Source: Streptomyces sp. GESEQ-35
GTDB lineage: Bacteria > Actinomycetota > Actinomycetes > Streptomycetales > Streptomycetaceae
DNA: 64,000 nt
Assembly: GCF_017948485.1 (NCBI RefSeq)
Contig: NZ_JAFFSX010000033.1
Location: 1 to 64,000, forward strand
Direction: 5' to 3'
The position numbers and the translations under genes were made by a program. Shown here piece by piece: positions 15,104 to 23,208 of the stretch. Numbering within the stretch: the stretch's first letter is position 1; each line of letters begins with the position of its first letter. Under the pieces are notes generated by a model, which searched no databases, was not told the DNA's origin, and worked only from the letters and a program-made list of their open reading frames with translations.

Positions 15104-16990
15104 ATGAGCACCGGCACCAGCGTCGAGACCGTTCACCGAGTCAGGAAGGTGCCCTGGGGAGACGTCCTGCTGTCCGCAATCGCGGCCGTGAGCTGGGCGT
15201 TGATAGGCATGGCGGGCACGGCCGCGCTCGGCCTGCACCTGCTGGAGGCCGACTCGACGGCCTCGCTCGGTCCGATGACCGCGGCGGTCGTGGCACTCGG
15301 GGCGGGTGGTTCGGTCACGCCGTCGGGCGATGTGTCCGCGTTCGGGCTGACCGGGGCGGAGGCGAACACCGCCATCCAGATCACGCCATTGGGAGTGAGC
15401 CTGGTCGGCGCGCTCCTGCTGTCATGGTTCTTTCTACGGTCCTTGCGCACGGCCGGTGTTGTGATCTCCCCGTCCGAACTCCTCGCCCGAGCGGGCGCGG
15501 TGGTCACGCTGTTCGTGGCGACGCTGGGCGGGCTGGCCTGGGCCGGTCATGACGTCATCACGATCGACGGAAGCGCGCTGGGCCTCGACGACCTGCCCGG
15601 CGGCGGCGGGGGCGGCGGCGGCCTGGAGATCCCCGGCGTGGGTGACATCGGGGACATCGGCGGACTGCTGCCCGACCAGGTCGGCGACCTCATCGACGCA
15701 AAGGCGGCGGTCGGCTTCACCGTCGACACGGTGCCCACGCTGCTCGGCGGCCTGGTCTGGTCTGCCGGAATCCTGCTGATCGCCCTGCTGGCCTCCCGCC
15801 GCACTCCCCTGCCGCCCGGCTGGGATGTCGTCCACCGGGTGGTACGGCCGGCCGTGTCCGCCCTCGTCACGGTGCTGCTGGTGGCGGTCGCCGCGGGGCT
15901 CGCGGCGGCGGCGTACGCGGCGATCGGCGACGACCACCCCAAGCGCATCGCCGGCGCGGCCCTCCTCGGCGCCCCGAACGGCGTCTGGCTGGGCATCCCG
16001 ATCGGCCTGTTCGTCCCGTGGGACGGCCGCGCCTCCGGCCCCCTGACCGCCCTTCTGCCGGATCCCCTGGACGACCTGCTGAGCTCGGAGGCCGACCAGT
16101 CAGTCTCCCTCAGCCGACTGGCCGAACTGGACGGGCGCGTATGGCTGCTGGGGATCGCGGCCGCACTGATGATGCTGCTTGCGGGAGTGCTGCATGCGGT
16201 GCGGACACCTTTAGTGAGGGCTTCGGGGCTCGTACGGGATCCGGGGGCCGTACGGGACCCAGGAGGCGTACGGGATCCAGGCGCCCTCGGTTTCGCCGGG
16301 CGGTGTGCGCTGCGGCTCGGGATCGCGACCGCGCTGGCGCTGCCGCTGCTCGCGTGGCTCACGGACCTGTCGGTGGACGCCTCGCTGTCGGTGCTGGGCG
16401 TCGACGCCTTCGGGGCCGGGATCGAGTTGCACGGGCATCTCGGCATGGCGTTGCTCCTGGGCGCCGCCTGGGGTGCGGGGGCGGGGGCCGCCGGGGCGCT
16501 GCTGGCCCGGGCGACCGGGGCCGCGGGGCGGGCGGCCTCGCCGCTGGCACGCGGTGACGTGGGCGCGGGAGCCACGGGCGTGACGGCCGAGGGGGTCGCG
16601 CTTTCGCAGCACTCTGGGCGGTCCGGGCCGTACGCGCCCGGTACGCCGTACCGGGCGCCGAACCCGGCCACCAACCCGTATCTCCAGGTGCCGGACGAGT
16701 TGCGAGGTCCTGAGGATGCGCGGCCCGGCCCGGACCGGGGACCGACGTCGCCGTCCGACGAGCCCCGGCCGGCGAGTGGCCCGCCGGCAGGCGGCGACAT
16801 ATACGGCGCGCCCACCATGGCCCAGCCGATGGACCCACCGCCACGGTGGCCGCGGCGGTCCGCCAAGTCACGTCGGGGAGACGAGGAACCGGCCTCGCCG
16901 GACGAGCGGCGGCCACCGCCTCCGCCGCCTCCCCCACCCCCACCCCCTCCGCCTCCGCCTCCGCGTCCGGGGACACCGAGGGGGCAGTGA
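15104..16990 (+). CDS. streptophobe family membrane protein with a TTA codon
   Basis: A 628-residue polytopic membrane protein of the streptophobe family, which is confined to Streptomyces relatives and has no known function. Hydrophobic helices occupy much of residues 20-480. A Gly-rich loop (residues 166-173) and three VRDPG repeats (about 375-393) stand out. The cytoplasmic-looking tail ends in a run of 17 prolines followed by RPGTPRGQ, which would need EF-P for translation. Codon 370 (16211-16213) is TTA, a leucine codon read only by the bldA tRNA, so synthesis should depend on developmental state. The start is the ATG at 15104 with GGGGGGT upstream. Confidence 0.85.
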   Translation: MSTGTSVETVHRVRKVPWGDVLLSAIAAVSWALIGMAGTAALGLHLLEADSTASLGPMTAAVVALGAGGSVTPSGDVSAFGLTGAEANTAIQITPLGVSLVGALLLSWFFLRSLRTAGVVISPSELLARAGAVVTLFVATLGGLAWAGHDVITIDGSALGLDDLPGGGGGGGGLEIPGVGDIGDIGGLLPDQVGDLIDAKAAVGFTVDTVPTLLGGLVWSAGILLIALLASRRTPLPPGWDVVHRVVRPAVSALVTVLLVAVAAGLAAAAYAAIGDDHPKRIAGAALLGAPNGVWLGIPIGLFVPWDGRASGPLTALLPDPLDDLLSSEADQSVSLSRLAELDGRVWLLGIAAALMMLLAGVLHAVRTPLVRASGLVRDPGAVRDPGGVRDPGALGFAGRCALRLGIATALALPLLAWLTDLSVDASLSVLGVDAFGAGIELHGHLGMALLLGAAWGAGAGAAGALLARATGAAGRAASPLARGDVGAGATGVTAEGVALSQHSGRSGPYAPGTPYRAPNPATNPYLQVPDELRGPEDARPGPDRGPTSPSDEPRPASGPPAGGDIYGAPTMAQPMDPPPRWPRRSAKSRRGDEEPASPDERRPPPPPPPPPPPPPPPPPRPGTPRGQ

Positions 16991-17149
16991 GCCGACGGGC
17001 CGGTGACCGTGCCGTGTCCGTCGGCGGCCGCCGCCTCCCTGTGAGCTACCTGTCAGCCTGCTGTCACCCGAGCGTCACTCAGTGTTCTGCGTCCGCTAGG
17101 CGGACCTCCGGAGCGGTCGGCACAGGGTGCCGGATACGGTGGAAGCACC

Positions 17150-18358
17150 ATGAGCGCTTCGCAGACCTCCGAGGTCCCCACTCTTCTCGTCAAGATCTTC
17201 GGGAAGGACAGGCCGGGCATCACGGCCGGCCTCTTCGACACCCTCGCCGCCTACTCGGTCGACGTGGTCGACATCGAGCAGGTCGTCACGCGTGGCCGGA
17301 TGGTGCTGTGCGTCCTGGTGACCGAGCCGCCGCGCGGACTCGAGGGGGACCTGAGGGCCACCGTCCACAGCTGGGCGGAGTCCATGAAGATGCAGGCGGA
17401 GATCATCTCCGGCACCGGCGACAACCGGCCACGGGGCCTCGGCCGTTCACTCGTGACCGTGCTCGGGCATCCGCTCACCGCGGAGGCGACCGCCGCGGTC
17501 GCGGCCCGCATCACCCGCACCGGCGGCAACATCGACCGTATCTTCCGGCTCGCCAAGTACCCGGTGACGGCGGTCGAGTTCGCGGTGTCCGGCGTGGAGA
17601 CCGAGCCGCTGCGCACCGCCCTGGTGACCGACGCGGCGGCACTGGGTGTCGATGTGGCCGTCGTCGCCGCCGGGCTGCACCGGCGCGCGCAGCGCCTGAT
17701 CGTCATGGACGTGGACTCGACACTCATCCAGGACGAGGTGATCGAGCTCTTCGCCGCGCACGCCGGCTGCGAGCAGGAGGTCGCCGAGGTGACGGCGGCC
17801 GCGATGCGCGGGGAGCTGGACTTCGAGCAGTCCCTGCACGCGCGCGTGGCGCTGCTGAAGGGGCTCGACGCCTCGGCGGTGGACAAGGTGCGCAGCGAGG
17901 TGCGGCTCACGCCGGGCGCGCGCACACTGATCCGTACGCTGAAGCGGCTCGGCTACCAAGTGGGCGTGGTGTCGGGCGGGTTCACCCAGGTCACAGATGA
18001 TCTGAAGGAACGTCTCGGGCTGGACTTCGCCCAGGCCAACACCCTGGAGATCATCGACGGGAAGCTGACCGGCAAGGTCACCGGCGAGATCGTGGACCGG
18101 GCGGGCAAGGCGCGGCTGCTGCGCCGGTTCGCCGCCGAGGCGGGTGTGCCGCTGGCGCAGACCGTGGCGATCGGTGACGGTGCCAACGACCTGGACATGC
18201 TGAACGCGGCCGGGCTGGGCGTGGCCTTCAACGCCAAGCCGGTCGTCCGCGAGGCCGCGCACACCGCGGTGAACTTTCCCTTCCTGGACACGGTGCTGTA
18301 TCTGCTGGGCGTCACCCGTGAAGAGGTCGAGGCGGCGGACACCCACGACGAGGACTGA
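17150..18358 (+). CDS. serB: phosphoserine phosphatase SerB (ACT-ACT-HAD)
   Basis: A 402-residue cytoplasmic enzyme that makes the last step of serine synthesis, phosphoserine to serine. Two N-terminal ACT domains (about 10-85 and 100-175) are likely amino-acid sensors. The HAD domain begins with the nucleophile motif DVDSTL at 187-192, then SGGFTQV and GDGANDLDML with the metal-binding Asp. This two-ACT layout is that of mycobacterial SerB2. The start is the ATG at 17150. A strong terminator ends the gene. Confidence 0.95.
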   Translation: MSASQTSEVPTLLVKIFGKDRPGITAGLFDTLAAYSVDVVDIEQVVTRGRMVLCVLVTEPPRGLEGDLRATVHSWAESMKMQAEIISGTGDNRPRGLGRSLVTVLGHPLTAEATAAVAARITRTGGNIDRIFRLAKYPVTAVEFAVSGVETEPLRTALVTDAAALGVDVAVVAAGLHRRAQRLIVMDVDSTLIQDEVIELFAAHAGCEQEVAEVTAAAMRGELDFEQSLHARVALLKGLDASAVDKVRSEVRLTPGARTLIRTLKRLGYQVGVVSGGFTQVTDDLKERLGLDFAQANTLEIIDGKLTGKVTGEIVDRAGKARLLRRFAAEAGVPLAQTVAIGDGANDLDMLNAAGLGVAFNAKPVVREAAHTAVNFPFLDTVLYLLGVTREEVEAADTHDED

Positions 18359-18368
18359 GCCGGCGTAC

Positions 18369-18403
18369 GAGGGGCCCGGCACCGGTGTGGTGCCGGGCCC
18401 CTC
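18369..18403. terminator. terminator after serB
   Basis: A perfect 15-base stem (18369-18383 with 18389-18403, GAGGGGCCCGGCACC and complement) with a GGTGT loop, between convergent serB and the SixA gene. Confidence 0.82.
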
Positions 18404-18420
18404 GCTGGTCGTGTGGGGGG

Positions 18421-18939
18421 TTACTCGGAGGGTGCCCAGTAGTCGCGCAGCGTGGCCGTGCCCGGTTCCAGGGACTTCCACGAGCCCTCGAAGGACAGGA
18501 CCGCGAAGGCGGCGGCGGGGAAGCCACGGCGGTTCAGCCGCTCCAGGGTGTCGCCCTCGGCCGAGCCCGCGAGGATCTCGGTCATGCCCTGGACGGCCGG
18601 GTTGTGGCCGATCAGCAGGACGTTCTGCGCGTCGTCCGGGGTTTCGTTGAACACGGCGATCAGTTCGCCGGGCGAGGCCTCGTAGACCCGCTCCTCGTAG
18701 ACCGTTTTCGGCCGGTGGGGGAATTCCTGGACCGCGAGCTTCCAGGTTTCCCGGGTCCGGGCCGAGGTGGAGCACAGGGCCAGATCGAAGGGGATGTGGG
18801 TGTCGGCCAGCTTGCGTCCGGCGACTGCGGCGTCCATGCGGCCCCGCTCAGCGAGCGGCCGCTCGTGGTCGGTCACCTGTGGCCAGTCGGCTTTCGCATG
18901 CCGGAAGAGGACGATCCTGCGGGGTTCTGCGACGCTCAT
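18421..18939 (-). CDS. SixA-type histidine phosphatase
   Basis: A 172-residue member of the histidine phosphatase superfamily in the SixA group. The catalytic motif is the N-terminal LFRHAKADWP (RHx nucleophile His), with a second conserved His in LLIGHNPAVQGM. SixA in Escherichia coli removes phosphate from the histidine of a phosphorelay protein; in Streptomyces the target is unknown. The start is the ATG at 18939. The length fits the family. Confidence 0.87.
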   Translation of the reverse strand: MSVAEPRRIVLFRHAKADWPQVTDHERPLAERGRMDAAVAGRKLADTHIPFDLALCSTSARTRETWKLAVQEFPHRPKTVYEERVYEASPGELIAVFNETPDDAQNVLLIGHNPAVQGMTEILAGSAEGDTLERLNRRGFPAAAFAVLSFEGSWKSLEPGTATLRDYWAPSE

Positions 18940-19004
18940 GCGTCCCAGCTTCGCATGAAACAGGCCAACGGGCGCAGGGAGTTGACCGGCGGCTCAGCAG
19001 GTGT

Positions 19005-19211
19005 TCAGCGCATTATCAACTGCCGAATATGCTCGATGAGCTGGGTGATCGCCGGATCGGCGGTCGCCGCCTGCGCGTCGGACGGGTTGAGTATCAGCAG
19101 GAGCAGCGTGACGAAGGCGAGTGCGGGAAGGGCCAGGGCCCACCAGGGCAGCCTGATGTCCGGGCGGCCCGAGCGCGCCGGGTGGAGCCGGGTCTGCGTA
19201 GGGGCCGACAT
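19005..19211 (-). CDS. small single-span membrane protein
   Basis: A 68-residue protein with one helix at about residues 24-44 (WWALALPALAFVTLLLLIL), a basic N-terminus and a C-terminal NPSDAQAATADPAITQL segment. It may be a membrane anchor or a secreted peptide cut after AQA. I do not recognise the family. The start is the ATG at 19211, supported by GGAGGCG upstream. Confidence 0.7.
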   Translation of the reverse strand: MSAPTQTRLHPARSGRPDIRLPWWALALPALAFVTLLLLILNPSDAQAATADPAITQLIEHIRQLIMR

Positions 19212-19376
19212 GACGCCTCCGTGAGTCTTCGAGTGGTCCGTGTCCGCCTCTCGCGGTCACACTTCGAAGTTACGGAGTCCTGAGCCCTCAACCCATCCGG
19301 TGATCCACCCAGTTGACCCTGACACTCGCCCCCTAGGGGATGGTGGTGCTAGCCCCACCATCGGACCCGTGGGCGG

Positions 19377-19496
19377 TCACGGCGAGGCGATCGTCGCGAT
19401 GATGGCGATGATCACGAAGATGGCGAAGAACGAGCCGAAGACGAGCAGCATCTTCTTCTGGCCGTTCTGCGGGTTCGGCTCGAGCACTGGCGACAT
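19377..19496 (-). CDS. SGM_5486-like transporter-associated small protein
   Basis: A 39-residue frame encoding MSPVLEPNPQNGQKKMLLVF and then a hydrophobic helix (FAIFVIIAIIATI) ending in SP. It matches the small transporter-associated protein commonly encoded next to MFS genes in Streptomyces (NCBI name SGM_5486 family), from memory. The MFS gene lies upstream on the same strand across the 63-bp repeat block. The start is the ATG at 19496, with only a weak ribosome binding site. It probably binds or stabilises the transporter; that is inference. Confidence 0.7.
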   Translation of the reverse strand: MSPVLEPNPQNGQKKMLLVFGSFFAIFVIIAIIATIASP

Positions 19497-19583
19497 GCAC
19501 CAAGTCTCGCACCCGCCGAACCGCCGAGGTCTGCGGGGGTAGGGCTCGTCGGACCGCCCAGGTCCCCGGACGTCGGGCTCAAC

Positions 19584-19880
19584 GGGCCGCCCGACCGTGG
19601 GAGGCGGAGCTCAGCAGACCGCCCGGTCGTGAGAGGCGGGACTCGGCAGGCCGCGTTGACGCGGGAGGCGGGCGCAGACGGCCGCCCCGACGCTGGAAGC
19701 GGGACCCGGCAGACCGCCCCGACACGGGAGGCGCGCACAGACGGCCGCCCCGACACGGGAGGTGGGGCCCGGCAGACCGCCCCGACGCGGGAGGCGGGCG
19801 CAGACGGCCGCCCCGACACGGGAAGCGGGACCCGGCAGACCGCCCCGACGCGGAGGTGGGCACAGACGGCCGCCCTGGTC
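19584..19880. repeat. 63-bp minisatellite (about five copies)
   Basis: A block built of alternating 32- and 31-base half units around CCGCCCCGAC and CAGAC. Landmarks at 19647, 19710, 19773 and 19836 are exactly 63 apart. Read through, it would encode a degenerate 21-residue repeat on the plus strand (TRQTAPTREAGADGRPD...), but with no start context it is unlikely to be translated. It fills the otherwise gene-free 19497-19893 between the MFS gene and its small partner. Confidence 0.8.
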
Positions 19881-19893
19881 CGCGCAGGTGCGC

Positions 19894-21165
19894 TCAGTGG
19901 GGCGCCTCGTCCTCCACCGTGCGGGGGCGGCCCGCCAGGACGCCGACGAGCATCTGGGGGATCATCAGGCCGGTCATGAGCGCGATCGGCAGGCCCCAGC
20001 CGCCGCTGTGCTGGTAGAGGACGCCCACCAGGAGCGGACCGGGGATGGAGATCAGATACCCGGTGCTCTGCGCGAACGCCGACAGCTGGGCGACACCCGC
20101 GCCGGTCCTGGCCCGCATCCCGACCATGGTGAGGGCGAGGGGGAACGCGCAGTTCGAGATGCCGAGCAGCACAGCCCAGGCCCAGGCGCCGCCGGCCGGC
20201 GCGGTGTACAGGCCGGCGTATCCGGCGAGACCGCAGACGCCGAGCGCGATCACGATCGGGCCCTGATGGGGCAACCGGGTGGCCATGCGCGGGATGACGA
20301 AGGCGAGCGGCACGCCCATCACCATCGTGACGGCCAGGAGCAGCCCGGCCGTGCCCGCGGGCACACCGGCGTCGCGGAAGATCTGCGCCATCCAGCCCAT
20401 CGTGATGTAGGCGGCGGTGGCCTGGAGCCCGAAGAAGACGGCGAGCGCCCAGGCGGTACGGCTGCGGGTGATGCGCAGGGCGGGCTCCACGCGCGCGCGT
20501 GCCTCGGTGGCCGGCTCAGCACCCCGCTGCCGTGCGAGCGCCATCCACGGCAGTACGGCGGCGGCCGCGAGCCCCGCCCACACCGCGAGCCCGGACTGCC
20601 AACTGCCGCCCAGCGCGTCGGTCATGGGCACGGTCACCGCGGCCGCGGCGGAGGTGCCGAGGGCGAGGGCCATCGAGTACAGGCCGGTCATGGATCCGAC
20701 CCGGTCCGGGAACCAGCGCTTGACGATGACCGGCATGAGCACGTTGCTGACCGCGATGCCCATGAGTGCGAGGGCGCTGGCGGCCAGGAATCCGGCCGTG
20801 CTCCCGGCGTACGGCCGGATCAGCAGGCCCGCGGTGATCGCGACCATTCCGGCGCACACCACCGCGCCCGGCCCGAAGCGGCGGGCGAGCCGTGGGGCCA
20901 TGACGCCGAAGAGGGCGAAGCAGAGCGGGGGCACGGAGGTGAGCAGGCCGGCCACGCTGCCGCTCATGCCGAGCCCGTCGCGGACCTCTTCCAGGAGGGC
21001 GCCGAGGCTGGTGATGGCGGGGCGGAGGTTGACGGCGGCGAGCACGATGCCGAGGACGACCAGTCGTGTCGTCCACGCGCGCGGGGACGACGGGGATTCG
21101 CTTTCTCCGGGGGCCGAACTACGTATCGCCATGGACTTCGCCGTCAGGGTTTCCTCGCTTGCCAT
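19894..21165 (-). CDS. MFS transporter (CynX/NimT-like)
   Basis: A 423-residue major-facilitator transporter with about 12 hydrophobic helices. The region after the first helix (LVVLGIVLAAVNLRPAITSL, with LRPA) is typical of the cyanate/nitroimidazole CynX/NimT subgroup. The substrate is unknown; drug or small-anion efflux is possible. The start is uncertain: the ATG at 21165 (MASEE) gives a normal length, but ATGs at 21174 and 21177 are in frame. The leader is very short and overlaps a palindrome, so the mRNA may be leaderless. It is divergent from a GntR regulator, which probably controls it. Confidence 0.85.
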   Translation of the reverse strand: MASEETLTAKSMAIRSSAPGESESPSSPRAWTTRLVVLGIVLAAVNLRPAITSLGALLEEVRDGLGMSGSVAGLLTSVPPLCFALFGVMAPRLARRFGPGAVVCAGMVAITAGLLIRPYAGSTAGFLAASALALMGIAVSNVLMPVIVKRWFPDRVGSMTGLYSMALALGTSAAAAVTVPMTDALGGSWQSGLAVWAGLAAAAVLPWMALARQRGAEPATEARARVEPALRITRSRTAWALAVFFGLQATAAYITMGWMAQIFRDAGVPAGTAGLLLAVTMVMGVPLAFVIPRMATRLPHQGPIVIALGVCGLAGYAGLYTAPAGGAWAWAVLLGISNCAFPLALTMVGMRARTGAGVAQLSAFAQSTGYLISIPGPLLVGVLYQHSGGWGLPIALMTGLMIPQMLVGVLAGRPRTVEDEAPH

Positions 21166-21179
21166 GAGGCCCATCATAG

Positions 21180-21194
21180 AATCATGGGATGATT
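21180..21194. promoter_or_regulatory. candidate GntR operator (AATCAT-GGG-ATGATT)
   Basis: A perfect 15-base palindrome in the divergent region between the MFS and GntR genes, covering the start of the MFS transcript. It is the obvious binding-site candidate for the adjacent FadR-type regulator. Confidence 0.5.
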
Positions 21195-21247
21195 GGTTGT
21201 CCACCCTCTGGTCGTCCCCGGCCGCCCGTCCCGTGCGAAGGTGAGCC

Positions 21248-21943
21248 ATGCCCCTGAGCCACACCCGCCGGTCGGCGCTGTCCGAACAGGTCATCGCCGC
21301 ACTGCGGAACCAGATCACCTCGGGTGAGTGGCCGGTCGGCTCGCGCATCCCGACGGAGCCCGAGCTGGTCGAGCAGCTCGGCGTCGCCCGCAACACGGTG
21401 CGCGAGGCCGTCCGCGCCCTCGCGCACAACGGCCTGCTGGACATCCGCCAGGGCTCCGGCACCTACGTCGTCGCGACCAGCGAGCTGGCCGGAGTGATGC
21501 ACCGCCGCTTCGCCGACGCCGATCCGCGGCACATCGCCGAGCTGCGCTCCACGCTGGAGTCCGGCGCCGCGAAGCTGGCCGCCGAGCGGCGGACCGAGAA
21601 GGACCTCAAACAGCTCGACGCGCTGCTGGTGCGCCGCGAGGAGGCCTGGGCGTCCGGTGACGCGGAGGCCTTCGTGGCGGCGGACGCGACCTTCCACCTG
21701 GCAGTGGTGGCCGCCTCCCACAACGAGGCGATGACGGCCATGCACGCGGACCTGAGCGAGGTACTGCGGGACTGGCTGCGCGAGGACGTCGGCGAGGAGC
21801 TGACCCCGGAGACCTACATGGACCACACCCGGCTGGTCGACGCGATCCGCGCGGGCGACACGTCGGCGGCGGCCGACGAGGCCGCGAGCTATCCGTTCCT
21901 GTGCCGTCCCGGGCGGTTCACAGCGCCCGCTTCCGGTGGCTGA
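21248..21943 (+). CDS. GntR-family (FadR-type) transcriptional regulator
   Basis: A 231-residue regulator. The N-terminal winged helix (LRNQITSGEWPVGSRIPTE, VARNTVREAVRALAHNGLL) is the GntR signature, and the C-terminal all-helical FCD-like domain carries the likely metal/effector residues (FHLAVVAASHNEAM, HTRLVDAIRAGD). It probably represses the divergent MFS gene in response to the transported compound. The start is the ATG at 21248 with GAAGGTGAG upstream. Its last 26 bases overlap the convergent secreted-protein gene. Confidence 0.9.
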   Translation: MPLSHTRRSALSEQVIAALRNQITSGEWPVGSRIPTEPELVEQLGVARNTVREAVRALAHNGLLDIRQGSGTYVVATSELAGVMHRRFADADPRHIAELRSTLESGAAKLAAERRTEKDLKQLDALLVRREEAWASGDAEAFVAADATFHLAVVAASHNEAMTAMHADLSEVLRDWLREDVGEELTPETYMDHTRLVDAIRAGDTSAAADEAASYPFLCRPGRFTAPASGG

Positions 21944-22271
21944 CCCACACCGAGCGAACCTCTTTCCAGCAGCGGCCGGTCAGACGCACGGTCTGCGCGG
22001 GCCCGGCCTCGACCGCGGCACCGTCGCTGTCGACGTCCCACCAGCGGTCGCACTCGATGTGCAGTCGGACGCTGTCCGTTCGCGGATACGGGTTGTGGCA
22101 GAACGCGGTCACATACGAGCCGATGAGCCTGCTCCGGCACGCCGCGCCGAACGGTTCCGGCGCGGCGGGTTTCCGTACGTCCACACGCGCGTGCGGCATC
22201 GCCTCGTACGACAGGGCGAGTACGAGAACGACGGCGACGGTCACTGAGGTCAGGCTGCTGGAAAGGCGCAC
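21918..22271 (-). CDS. small secreted or membrane-anchored protein, unknown function
   Basis: A 117-residue protein with an N-terminal hydrophobic segment (SLTSVTVAVVLVLALSYEA, about residues 7-24). The rest is a small soluble domain with four Cys (CRSRLIG, CHNPYP, CDRWWD, GRCWKEV), which suggests disulfides outside the cell. I do not recognise the family. The start is the GTG at 22271, decided by the perfect AGGAGGT seven bases upstream. The 3' end overlaps the convergent GntR gene by 26 bases. Confidence 0.7.
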   Translation of the reverse strand: MRLSSSLTSVTVAVVLVLALSYEAMPHARVDVRKPAAPEPFGAACRSRLIGSYVTAFCHNPYPRTDSVRLHIECDRWWDVDSDGAAVEAGPAQTVRLTGRCWKEVRSVWVSHRKRAL

Positions 22272-22386
22272 AACGGGGACCTCCTCGGCCGTGCTGGGGA
22301 GGGAAGCGTGTGGTGAACGCGTAATCCAGGGTGTGCGGCTGTGCCCCCACCCCGCCCGGCGGGTGGGCCGAACGGGTGACATACGA

Positions 22387-22418
22387 AGGGCCCGCGCTCC
22401 GACCGGAACGCGAGCCCT
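22387..22418 (-). terminator. fabI terminator
   Basis: A 10-base stem with one mismatch (AGGGCCCGCG against CGCGAGCCCT) around a 12-base loop, 18 bases after the fabI stop. Confidence 0.6.
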
Positions 22419-22435
22419 CTGATGTCCGCCGAGCG

Positions 22436-23203
22436 TCACGCACCGATGGCGTGCAGACCCCCGTCGACGTGGATGATCTCGCCCGTGGTCTTCGGGAACC
22501 AGTCGCTCAGCAGGGCGACGACACCCTTGCCGGCCGGCTCCGGGTCCTTGAGGTCCCACTCCAGCGGGGAGCGGCTGTCCCAGACGGCGGCCAGATCGCT
22601 GAAGCCCGGGATGGACTTGGCGGCCATCGAGCCGATCGGCCCCGCGGAGATCAGGTTGCAGCGGATGTTCTGCTTGCCCAGGTCACGCGCCATGTAGCGG
22701 CTGGTGGCCTCCAGGGCGGCCTTGGCCGGGCCCATCCAGTCGTACTGGGGCCAGGCGTACTGCGCGTCGAAGGTGAGGCCGACGACCGAGCCGCCGTTCT
22801 GCATCAGCGGCAGACAGGCCATGGTGAGCGACTTCAGGGAGTACGCCGAGACGTGCATGGCCGTGGCAACCGACTCGAACGGAGTGTTGAGGAAGTTGCC
22901 GCCGAGGGCGTCCTGCGGCGCGAAGCCGATGGAGTGCACAACGCCGTCCAGGCCGCCCAGCTCCTCGCCGACGACATCGGCCAGGCGGCCGAGGTGCTCG
23001 TCGTTGGTGACGTCGAGCTCGATGACCTTCGTGGGCCTGGGCAGCTTCTTGGCGATGCGCTCGGTCAGCGTGGGCCGCGGGAACGCGGTCAGGATGATCT
23101 CGGCACCCTGCTCCTGGGCGACCTTCGCGGTGTGGAAGGCGATGGAGGACTCCATCAGCACACCGGTGATCAGGACGCGCTTGCCCTCGAGAATTCCGCT
23201 CAT
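22436..23203 (-). CDS. fabI: enoyl-ACP reductase (InhA/FabI)
   Basis: A 255-residue NADH-dependent enoyl-acyl-carrier-protein reductase, the last reduction in each round of type II fatty acid elongation. It has the GVLMESSIAFHTAK cofactor segment and the catalytic Tyr-x6-Lys of the enoyl reductases (YDWMGPAK). It is the homologue of mycobacterial InhA. It follows fabG by five bases in the mabA-inhA order, so the two are one operon. The start is the ATG at 23203. Confidence 0.95.
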   Translation of the reverse strand: MSGILEGKRVLITGVLMESSIAFHTAKVAQEQGAEIILTAFPRPTLTERIAKKLPRPTKVIELDVTNDEHLGRLADVVGEELGGLDGVVHSIGFAPQDALGGNFLNTPFESVATAMHVSAYSLKSLTMACLPLMQNGGSVVGLTFDAQYAWPQYDWMGPAKAALEATSRYMARDLGKQNIRCNLISAGPIGSMAAKSIPGFSDLAAVWDSRSPLEWDLKDPEPAGKGVVALLSDWFPKTTGEIIHVDGGLHAIGA

Positions 23204-23208
23204 GGTGA

